From: Clostridiales bacterium
Lineage (GTDB): Bacteria; Bacillota; Clostridia; Oscillospirales; Oscillospiraceae
Length of the DNA stretch: 5,166 nt
Assembly: GCA_020861055.1 (NCBI GenBank)
Contig: JAJBTD010000133.1
Span: 1-5,166, forward strand
Reading direction: 5' to 3'
The translations under genes were made by a program, and so were the position numbers. Shown one piece after another: positions 1 through 5,166 of the stretch; within the stretch, counting starts at the first letter, position 1; each line of letters begins with the position of its first letter. The notes under the pieces were generated by a model. The model made no database searches, had not been told where the DNA came from, and saw only the letters and a program-made list of their open reading frames with translations.

Positions 1-2
1 CC

Positions 3-1646
3 ACAAGCATCACGAGTTCCGGCGGAGGCAGTTATGTCACCTACGGCAATACCGTGGACTTCTTCGGCCTTGAAGTAAAAGGGAACATCACCGTCGGTGA
101 AGGCGGCATCGACAAGACCGGCGTCTACAACGCCGGGGACAGCTGGGAGGACACCACCATCGACTGGACCATTGAGGCCTTTATTCCCAGCGGCAAGGTT
201 TACAACTGGTATATCTCCGACACGGAGGATGTGGTGATTGGTTCCAGCAGCCAGCAGTATTATTACAACGCCCTGGGCGACACGACCACGATCATCACGG
301 CGGAAATTGATGGGAAGGTGTATACCGTACCCAATATTGATGATGCGGCGAACGACGGCAGCGACCTGATCGCGTGGGCGCTGTCTGGCACCTCTACGGA
401 AGATGGCTACGACTATGGCCGCACGATTTGCTTCTATACCTGGGACAGTTCCAGCGGCACATGGAGCCAATGGTGGAACATCGACAGCGGTACGTATTTG
501 ACCATCACCTACAGCTCCAGCGTGGTCTATGACGATGAAAACCTGATCGAGGAGTATAACACGCAGGGCGCGAGCCTGCAAAACTCCGTGCAGCTGCAAA
601 ATAACGGAACAGATGGAAGGAGTGAAAATAAGGTTGCCGAAGCTACCGCAGAGGTGCCCCTCCCCAGCTTCCTCGACAAGGAGCAGACCACGGCGCCCAC
701 CAGCGACAACGAATGGGTGGTGACGTACACCGTTACCTTCAACGCGGCGATGGTGGACCTCAGCGGCCTTGGTACGGTCACGATTGCGGACACCATGAGC
801 AGCACGCTGGCGTTCATAAGGGACTCTATCTCCATCACCGCGAAGGACGCGAAGGGAAACACACACAAGGTGACCGACTACACCATAGAGTATACCAGCG
901 GGACAGACAACAACGTGGCGAAAATCATCTTGAATGAATCGGCGCTTGGCCCGTATCAGTACACGCTGGTCTACAATGCGCAGGTCACTGGCAGCGGAAC
1001 CGTAAGTTACAGCAATGCAATCGAAGTAACGGTGTTCGGCGAAACATTTACAGACGAAGTTGGTACACTACAGGTCGATTATGTGTCGGCTGATGCCCAG
1101 ACCTATTCCGTCACGCTGACCAAGACGGACGCGACCACCAGTGACAAGCTGGCCGGTGCGGTGTTCAACGTTTACAACGCCGAAACAGATAGCCTACTGA
1201 CCACTGTGACCACCGGAACTGACGGAACGGCAACTGTTCGGACAAACACTGCGGAAGGTATTGTCTTCAAGGCCCACACGCTGTACTACTTCATCGAGAC
1301 CAAGGCCCCGGACGGCTATGTCCTGGACAACACCACAAAGTATTACTTCTGGTTCTGCGATGTGGACGGTACGTGCAGCACCTGCGACTCAATGACGGAC
1401 GAGCTGAAAGCAAATGAAGGAAACGATGTAAAGCTATACAAGGGCGTTTACGACAGCTCGTTGACTGTGGAAAATATTGCAATCGAAGTCACCAACGAAC
1501 AGGGCGTAGAGCTCCCCAAAACCGGAGGGCCGGGAACCTACTGGTATACAACGGCGGGCACGCTGCTGACCGGCGGCGGCGCTTACCTCTTGTATAAAAC
1601 CCTGAGACGGCGAAAGGGGGGAAAGCGCGCGCTCCCATCCAACTGA
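3..1646 (+). CDS. LPXTG-anchored tip pilin / surface adhesin, 5' partial
   Basis: This is the C-terminal part (547 residues, counted from the first full codon) of a sortase-anchored surface protein. The frame is open to the window edge, so the true start and signal peptide lie upstream; the GTG at 54 is an internal valine. Residues about 1-25 look like the tail of an earlier Ig-like module. A second module spans about 30-210 (possible isopeptide Lys38 and Asn194). A third spans about 218-350 (Lys226, Asp263 in 'IADTM', Asn338 in 'YSNAIEV'). A SpaA/Cna-B-type domain spans about 365-500, with Lys374, Glu432 in the E-box ETKAPDGY (432-439) and Asn498. LPKTG follows at 504-508 (1512-1526), then a hydrophobic segment and an RRRKGGKR tail. 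Being first, large and multidomain, it probably forms the pilus tip and binds a host or matrix ligand; the ligand cannot be read from sequence. The surface-anchored call is firm, the tip role is inferred from gene order. Confidence 0.88.
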   Translation, partial: TSITSSGGGSYVTYGNTVDFFGLEVKGNITVGEGGIDKTGVYNAGDSWEDTTIDWTIEAFIPSGKVYNWYISDTEDVVIGSSSQQYYYNALGDTTTIITAEIDGKVYTVPNIDDAANDGSDLIAWALSGTSTEDGYDYGRTICFYTWDSSSGTWSQWWNIDSGTYLTITYSSSVVYDDENLIEEYNTQGASLQNSVQLQNNGTDGRSENKVAEATAEVPLPSFLDKEQTTAPTSDNEWVVTYTVTFNAAMVDLSGLGTVTIADTMSSTLAFIRDSISITAKDAKGNTHKVTDYTIEYTSGTDNNVAKIILNESALGPYQYTLVYNAQVTGSGTVSYSNAIEVTVFGETFTDEVGTLQVDYVSADAQTYSVTLTKTDATTSDKLAGAVFNVYNAETDSLLTTVTTGTDGTATVRTNTAEGIVFKAHTLYYFIETKAPDGYVLDNTTKYYFWFCDVDGTCSTCDSMTDELKANEGNDVKLYKGVYDSSLTVENIAIEVTNEQGVELPKTGGPGTYWYTTAGTLLTGGGAYLLYKTLRRRKGGKRALPSN

Positions 1647-1711
1647 CCGGGAACCGTCCCCCAATGCCGTTTCAGGCAGCAAAATAAACACCAAAAGCGA
1701 CAGACGAACGG

Positions 1712-1718
1712 AAAGGAG
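1712..1718 (+). promoter_or_regulatory. Strong ribosome binding site of the major pilin gene
   Basis: AAAGGAG lies 10 nt before the ATG at 1729 and fixes that start. It is one of the best Shine-Dalgarno matches in the window, consistent with high expression of a shaft subunit. The 82-nt gap holding it shows no convincing promoter or terminator. Confidence 0.85.
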
Positions 1719-1728
1719 ATTCCAAAAC

Positions 1729-3297
1729 ATGAGTAAACTGAAAAAACTGCTCGGCGTCGTCCTGGCAATGGTCATGGTCCTGGCCATGAGCACCAGCGCG
1801 CTGGCCGTTACCATCACCATCGACGACGGCGACGACGTCAGCGGCGCGACCTATGCGGCCTACAAACTGATGGACGTGACCACTGCCACCACTGGCAGTG
1901 GTGGCACAAGCTATTCCTACACGGTCAACTCCAAGTACGGCTACATTTTGCAGAACGCAGCAAACGTGAGTAGCTATGAAGCTGTCATTACCTCTCTTGA
2001 GGGCCTTCAAAGCAATAGCGATGACCTGAAGACGTTTGCCGAGACGGTCTATACGGCGATCGAGTCTGCAAACCTGTCTGCCGATTACACCACGAACACC
2101 GGTTCGATCTCCGGCGCCGACGCGGGCTACTACCTGATCGTGGAGACTAGCACGGGCACCATTACCGGCGGCGCTTCCGACACCTACTCTCTCTACATGC
2201 TGGACACCGCGACAGGCACCAGCGTGACGGTGACGACCAAGGAGAGCGTTCCCACCCTGGAGAAAAAGGTGCTGGAACTCAACGATAGCGATTATAGCAC
2301 CCTTACCGGCACCTGGCAGGACGCGGCGGACTATGACATCAGAGACAATGTTCCCTTCAAGCTGACCGCCACCATTTCCCAGTATTTTGCCGATTACGAT
2401 GTGTACACCCTGACCTTCCACGACACTCTGTCTACCGGACTTACCTTCAATGCCGACAGCGTGAAAGTGTACGTTGATGGTACTCTGCTGGATTCCGATG
2501 ATTATTCCCTTGATACCACTAACATCAATTCGACTGGCGGCGGTTCCTTTACGTTGACGGTCAAGGATTTGACTTCTCTCACGACAACCGGCATCACGGT
2601 GACTGCGACCAGCACAGTCGTGGTGACATATGAAGCCCAGCTGAATGATTATGCAGTCATCGGTCAGGGTTCGAATTCAAACAACCAGGGCAACCCCAAC
2701 ACGGCCTATCTGGAGTACAGCAACAACCCCTATGACGACTCTGACACCGGCACAACCCCGGAGGACAAGGTGACGGTGTTCACCTTCAAGCTGGATGTCA
2801 CCAAGTACGACGATGCCAATAACACGCTGACAGACGCCGGCTTCACCCTCTATAAGTGGTACGCCACCGGCACTAACACTGGCAGTTGGGAAGAGGTTGG
2901 CTCGGAGGTATACACCACGGGCGGATACACCTTTAACTGGACTGGCCTGGACTCCGGCACGTATAAAATCGTAGAGACCAGGGTGCCCGATGGCTACACC
3001 AAGGCGGACGACATCGTTTTCACAGTGTCGGCCAAATATGATACAACAGATGACAATCCCGAATTGAATGAATTGACAACATCTTTTACGCAGGGCGGAG
3101 GTAGTCTTGTAAGTGGTCAAAGCACCACCAACACTATTACCGGCGCACTGTGGGCAGGCATCTACAACAAGAGTGGCTCCCTGATGCCCTCCACCGGCGG
3201 CATCGGCACCACCATCTTCTACATCGTGGGCGGCGTCCTCGTCGTTGGGGCCGTGGTCCTGCTCATCACCAAGCGCCGCATGGGCAAGGAGCAGTAA
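1729..3297 (+). CDS. Major (backbone) pilin, SpaA-like, isopeptide-domain shaft subunit
   Basis: Complete 522-residue pilin that would polymerise into the pilus shaft. A Sec signal peptide covers 1-26 (Lys-rich start, hydrophobic core, likely cleavage after SALA). The N-terminal domain (about 27-172) has the pilin-like 'YAAYKLM' and 'YYLIVET' strands. A D2 isopeptide domain (about 175-345) begins at 'PTLEKKV' (Lys179/180) and ends near 'LEYSNNP' (Asn332/333). The last domain (about 350-482) has Lys359 in 'DVTKYD', Glu416 in the E-box ETRVPDGY (416-423) and Asn480 in 'IYNKSG', the usual Lys-Glu-Asn set of a self-forming isopeptide bond. The sorting motif is MPSTG (486-490, 3184-3198), then a hydrophobic helix and a KRRMGKEQ tail. 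The likely linking lysine is Lys171 in 'SVTVTTK', a degenerate version of WxxxVxVYPK. The class C sortase gene follows. Family identity is strong; bond assignments come from motif position. Confidence 0.92.
   Translation: MSKLKKLLGVVLAMVMVLAMSTSALAVTITIDDGDDVSGATYAAYKLMDVTTATTGSGGTSYSYTVNSKYGYILQNAANVSSYEAVITSLEGLQSNSDDLKTFAETVYTAIESANLSADYTTNTGSISGADAGYYLIVETSTGTITGGASDTYSLYMLDTATGTSVTVTTKESVPTLEKKVLELNDSDYSTLTGTWQDAADYDIRDNVPFKLTATISQYFADYDVYTLTFHDTLSTGLTFNADSVKVYVDGTLLDSDDYSLDTTNINSTGGGSFTLTVKDLTSLTTTGITVTATSTVVVTYEAQLNDYAVIGQGSNSNNQGNPNTAYLEYSNNPYDDSDTGTTPEDKVTVFTFKLDVTKYDDANNTLTDAGFTLYKWYATGTNTGSWEEVGSEVYTTGGYTFNWTGLDSGTYKIVETRVPDGYTKADDIVFTVSAKYDTTDDNPELNELTTSFTQGGGSLVSGQSTTNTITGALWAGIYNKSGSLMPSTGGIGTTIFYIVGGVLVVGAVVLLITKRRMGKEQ
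1879..1905 (+). repeat. Overlapping inverted repeats inside the major pilin gene
   Basis: Two alternative 9-bp perfect hairpins share this stretch. One pairs 1879-1887 with 1894-1902 (loop 6 nt); the other pairs 1885-1893 with 1897-1905 (loop 3 nt). They fall in codons for a Thr/Ser/Gly-rich loop around residues 51-59, so they may be only a by-product of composition. Confidence 0.5.
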
Positions 3298-3330
3298 GCC
3301 CTCCCCATCCGGCACAGCGAAACAGCGTTT

Positions 3331-3360
3331 CCCCATCCCGGCCTGCGGGCCGGGATGGGG
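3331..3360 (+). terminator. Perfect 13-bp hairpin after the major pilin gene (partial terminator or mRNA-protecting stem)
   Basis: Bases 3331-3343 pair perfectly with 3348-3360 around the 4-nt loop TGCG, giving a very stable G+C-rich stem 33 nt after the pilin stop. No T-run follows on either strand, so it is not a classic intrinsic terminator. Its position suggests partial termination, or a barrier to 3' exonucleases that keeps the pilin message abundant relative to the sortase message. A second copy of CCCCATCC at 3303-3310 could compete with the left arm. The structure is seen directly; the role is inferred. Confidence 0.6.
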
Positions 3361-3382
3361 CGCACCCAAACGGCTGTCGGCC

Positions 3383-3420
3383 GTTCCATGTCCGCCGCTC
3401 ATCGGCGGCGGCTGTGGAAC
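3383..3420 (+). promoter_or_regulatory. Second, imperfect hairpin between major pilin and sortase genes
   Basis: Bases 3383-3397 pair with 3406-3420: GTTCCA with TGGAAC, a 3-by-3 internal loop that can form two G-U pairs, and CCGCCG with CGGCGG, closed by an 8-nt loop. A shifted inner pairing (3392-3397 with 3403-3408) is also possible. It lies 22 nt after the first hairpin and 43 nt before the sortase ATG. No T-run follows. It may act with the first hairpin to lower or process the downstream message. Confidence 0.5.
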
Positions 3421-3443
3421 AGCCCGCAGAGGACAGTAAAAGG

Positions 3444-3485
3444 CACAGGAGAGACACAGGGCCATGGAGCGCACACAGGAGAGAC
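3444..3485 (+). repeat. Direct repeat CACAGGAGAGAC across the sortase start
   Basis: CACAGGAGAGAC occurs exactly at 3444-3455 and again at 3474-3485, 30 bp apart. The first copy holds the AGGAG (3447-3451) that serves as the sortase ribosome binding site, 12 nt before the ATG at 3464. The second lies inside codons 4-8. The arrangement suggests a small tandem duplication at the gene start, though chance is possible for purine-rich sequence. Confidence 0.6.
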
Positions 3486-4360
3486 GGAAACCGAACAAGC
3501 GGGGCGGCGGGACGACGGCCGTTCTGGTGTGCGTGCTCCTGCTGGGCCTTGCCATCCTGCTGTATCCCACCGTCAGCAACTGGTGGAACAACCGGGCGGC
3601 GTCCCAGGCGGTGGCCAGCTATGACGAGGCGGTGGCCGACCTGACCGAGACGGACTACTCCGCCTATTTCGAGGCGGCGGAGGCGTATAACGAAGCTCTG
3701 GCCTCCATCGGCTCCGCCAGCGCCATCGCCGACCCGGAGCTGGTGGACGAGGACTACTGGGACACCCTGGACATCACCGGCACCGGCATTATGGGCTATA
3801 TCACCATCGAGAAGATTAACGTGGAGCTGCCCATCTACCACGGCACGGACGCCGGCGTGCTGCAAATCGCCGCCGGGCATCTGGAGGGCACCAGCCTGCC
3901 CGTGGGCGGCGAGAGCACCCACTGCGTCATCTCCGCCCACCGGGGCCTTCCCAGCGCCATGCTCTTCACCGATCTGGACCAGATGGAGGTAGGGGACACC
4001 TTCACCATCACGGTGTTGGACCGTGTGCTCACCTATGAGGTGGACCAGATCACCATCGTCCTGCCCACCGAGGCGGAGAACCTCTACATCGAGGAGGGGG
4101 AGGACTACTGCACCCTCATGACCTGCACCCCCTACGGGGTCAACAGCCACCGTCTGCTGGTGCGGGGCCACCGCATCGAGACGGAGGAGACGGTTCACAT
4201 CCGGGTGATCGCCGAGGCGACAAAGATAGACACGTTCCTGGTGGCCCTGGCCCTGGCGGTCCCCATGCTGGCGGCGCTGCTGCTCTGGCTGCTGTTCAGC
4301 ACCTCCCGCAGACGCAGAAGGGGCCGCAGAGAGGCGAAGACAGGACAGAACAGACAATAG
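3464..4360 (+). CDS. Class C sortase (pilin-polymerising transpeptidase)
   Basis: Complete 298-residue membrane sortase. It cuts pilin sorting signals between Thr and Gly, holds the pilin as a thioacyl intermediate on its cysteine, and passes it to a lysine of the next pilin. A basic N-terminus precedes a membrane helix (about 17-36); residues about 45-85 look helical. The core starts near 'GIMGYITIEKINVELPIYHG'. His159 is in 'SAHRGLP', Cys221 in 'TCTPYGVNSHR' and Arg230 nine residues later, the class C spacing. 'LLVRGHR' follows. A second membrane helix (about 256-278) and an RRRRRGRR tail are also typical of class C. The lid segment seems to be Asp90-Pro91-Glu92, where DPF or DPW is usual. 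The ATG at 3464 is chosen because AGGAG lies 12 nt upstream and the full helix is kept. It sits between backbone and basal pilin genes and probably links all three pilins. Class assignment is firm. Confidence 0.95.
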   Translation: MERTQERRKPNKRGGGTTAVLVCVLLLGLAILLYPTVSNWWNNRAASQAVASYDEAVADLTETDYSAYFEAAEAYNEALASIGSASAIADPELVDEDYWDTLDITGTGIMGYITIEKINVELPIYHGTDAGVLQIAAGHLEGTSLPVGGESTHCVISAHRGLPSAMLFTDLDQMEVGDTFTITVLDRVLTYEVDQITIVLPTEAENLYIEEGEDYCTLMTCTPYGVNSHRLLVRGHRIETEETVHIRVIAEATKIDTFLVALALAVPMLAALLLWLLFSTSRRRRRGRREAKTGQNRQ

Positions 4361-4364
4361 GAGG
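4359..4364 (+). promoter_or_regulatory. Ribosome binding site overlapping the sortase stop codon
   Basis: AGGAGG begins within the TAG stop of the sortase gene and lies 7 nt before the ATG at 4372. This near-perfect site selects 4372 over the in-frame ATG at 4381 and suggests translational coupling of basal pilin to sortase. Confidence 0.85.
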
Positions 4365-4371
4365 TATTGTT

Positions 4372-5121
4372 ATGAGGACGATGAAACAAGCGGCAAATCG
4401 TGTGAGAAAGCTGGTTCAGTGGTCGCTGGCCCTGGCGACGGCGTTCGCTCTGCTCTGCGGCACGTGCCTGACCGCATTTGCCGCAGCGGATAGCCCCTCC
4501 CTGGACTGGTCCATGTCCGGCCAGAGCGCCATCACCGTACAGATGAAGGACGGGAACGGCGCAACGGTCACGGACGGGACGCTCACCCTCTATCAGGTGG
4601 CGGTTTTGGAGCAGGATAACGGGGACATGGTCTATACCCTGACGGATGGGTTCGCGGCCTCCGGCGTCTCCCTGACCGACGTCACCGACGACCCCTCCGG
4701 TCTGGCGTCGGAGCTGGCCATCTATGTAAAGGAAAACAGCATTACAGGCACCTCTGTCAAAAATACGGACGGTACGGTTACGTTTGACGGCCTGGAGCTG
4801 GGGCTGTACCTCGTCGTTCAGACCGACCAGTCGGAGGGATACTACACGGTGAATCCCTTCGTGGTCTCTGTGCCTCTGGATGAGAACGGTGAATGGTCCT
4901 ATGTCGTGGACGCCAGCCCCAAAATGGGCGTGCTGACCCCGGAGCCGGAGGATGATACGCCCGATGAGGACGAGCCTGACGATTCTACTCCGGATGAAAA
5001 GCTCCCCCAGACCGGGCAGCTGAATTGGCCCGTCTATGTGCTGGCGGGCTGCGGGCTGCTTCTGGTGTGCGCGGGTGGCGTTCTGGTATTTTCTGACCGC
5101 AGGAGAAAAGCGGCCAAATGA
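4372..5121 (+). CDS. Minor / basal pilin, SpaB-like, LPQTG-anchored
   Basis: Complete 249-residue secreted protein, about half the backbone's length. The signal peptide spans about 1-37 (basic start with RVRK, hydrophobic core, cleavage near AFA or AAA). One Ig-like pilin domain follows (about 50-184), beginning 'ITVQMKDG' and containing 'GTLTLYQVAVL' and 'GYYTVNPFVVSVPLD'. The E-box position carries Gln150 ('YLVVQT') in place of the usual Glu. The domain ends with WSYVVDASPK (175-184), which has the spacing of the pilin motif WxxxVxVYPK and makes Lys184 the likely linking residue. A Pro/Asp/Glu-rich linker (about 189-210), suited to crossing the wall, leads to LPQTG (211-215, 5002-5016), a membrane segment and an RRRKAAK tail. 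Small size, linker and place after the sortase fit a basal pilin that ends the polymer and joins it to peptidoglycan. An accessory shaft subunit is the alternative. Confidence 0.88.
   Translation: MRTMKQAANRVRKLVQWSLALATAFALLCGTCLTAFAAADSPSLDWSMSGQSAITVQMKDGNGATVTDGTLTLYQVAVLEQDNGDMVYTLTDGFAASGVSLTDVTDDPSGLASELAIYVKENSITGTSVKNTDGTVTFDGLELGLYLVVQTDQSEGYYTVNPFVVSVPLDENGEWSYVVDASPKMGVLTPEPEDDTPDEDEPDDSTPDEKLPQTGQLNWPVYVLAGCGLLLVCAGGVLVFSDRRRKAAK
5101..5105 (+). promoter_or_regulatory. Ribosome binding site for the last, partial gene
   Basis: AGGAG inside the final codons of the basal pilin gene lies 12 nt before the ATG at 5118, supporting that start. The spacing is the same as at the class C sortase start. 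Confidence 0.6.
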
Positions 5122-5166
5122 GGCGCAGTATCGGGAGAATATGTATTGAATTGGGAACAGTGCTGA
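5118..5166 (+). CDS. Start of a further gene, probably a second sortase, 3' partial
   Basis: Only 16 full codons are present (MRRSIGRICIELGTVL), ending at the window edge. The ATG overlaps the basal pilin stop as ATGA, a classic sign of translational coupling. A short basic start (RRSIGR) running into a hydrophobic stretch is what the N-terminal membrane anchor of a sortase or similar membrane protein looks like. As I recall them, sortases of Clostridia pilus loci often begin this way, and a housekeeping-type or class B-like sortase is often found here. From 16 residues the sortase call is inference; a signal peptidase or another membrane protein is possible. That a gene starts here is well supported. 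Confidence 0.6.
   Translation, partial: MRRSIGRICIELGTVL

Noticed and set aside
54..56. GTG as the start of the first gene
   Set aside because: The frame stays open upstream to the window edge, there is no ribosome binding site, and no signal peptide follows as a wall-anchored protein needs.
429..431. Cys143 ('TICFYTW') as the cysteine of a thioester adhesin domain
   Set aside because: Thioester domains need a matching Gln motif and usually lie at the N-terminus. I could not identify a partner Gln with confidence.
1647..1728. Promoter or terminator between the tip and backbone genes
   Set aside because: No paired -35 and -10 boxes of good quality and only a 4-bp stem (GGGA/TCCC) were found; read-through is simpler.
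2677..3591. A 304-codon minus-strand frame across the end of the major pilin and the gap
   Set aside because: Composition is shadow-like, no domain is seen, and it runs through the hairpins and a clearly coding pilin end.
3266..4357. A 363-codon open frame on the minus strand opposite the sortase
   Set aside because: It mirrors the G+C-rich sortase gene, is Gly/Ala/His/Arg-biased with no recognisable domain, and overlaps a gene with full catalytic motifs.
4381..4383. Alternative ATG start for the basal pilin
   Set aside because: AGGAGG lies 7 nt before 4372 but 16 nt before 4381, so the first ATG is better placed.
4456..4467. Lipobox in the basal pilin leader (cysteines 29 and 32)
   Set aside because: The residues before each Cys (Leu and Thr) do not fit the Gly/Ala/Ser rule, and a normal AFA-type cleavage site follows.

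Overview
The window is a single plus-strand gene cluster for a sortase-assembled, covalent pilus of a Gram-positive bacterium. The evidence is three LPXTG-type surface proteins, a class C (pilin-polymerising) sortase between them, and the start of what looks like a second sortase. The moderately high G+C, the purine-rich ribosome binding sites and the protein style (Thr/Gly/Asp-rich pilins, 'ETKAPDGY' boxes, 'LPQTGQLNWP' sorting signal) suggest a gut Clostridia member, perhaps Oscillospiraceae or a relative. That placement is inference from protein style, not a database match.

Layout: (1) 3-1646, the C-terminal 547 residues of a large multidomain wall-anchored protein that begins upstream of the window, the likely pilus tip adhesin. 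(2) 1729-3297, a complete major (backbone) pilin with signal peptide, Ig-like isopeptide domains and an MPSTG sorting motif. (3) 3298-3463, a gap holding two strong hairpins. (4) 3464-4360, a class C sortase with catalytic His159, Cys221 and Arg230 and membrane segments at both ends. (5) 4372-5121, a short minor pilin with a proline/acid-rich linker and LPQTG, the likely basal pilin. (6) 5118 to the window end, the first 16 codons of a further gene overlapping the previous stop by ATGA, probably another sortase.

How they work together (established for SpaA-type pili, inferred here): the three pilins are secreted and held in the membrane by their C-terminal sorting signals. The class C sortase cleaves the sorting motif and joins its Thr to a lysine of the next pilin, building a shaft with the adhesin at the tip. 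The basal pilin ends polymerisation and is attached to peptidoglycan. The tip-to-backbone gap is 82 nt, sortase-to-basal is 11 nt, and basal-to-last-gene overlaps, so the set reads as one operon. The hairpins after the major pilin gene probably make sortase and basal pilin less abundant than shaft subunit.

The locus type is known. The unusual details are a degenerate pilin-lysine motif and MPSTG signal in the backbone pilin, a well-spaced pilin motif but Gln-for-Glu E-box in the basal pilin, extra cysteines near the sortase active site, and the tandem hairpins. I saw no RNA genes, CRISPR arrays, insertion sequences or convincing promoters.
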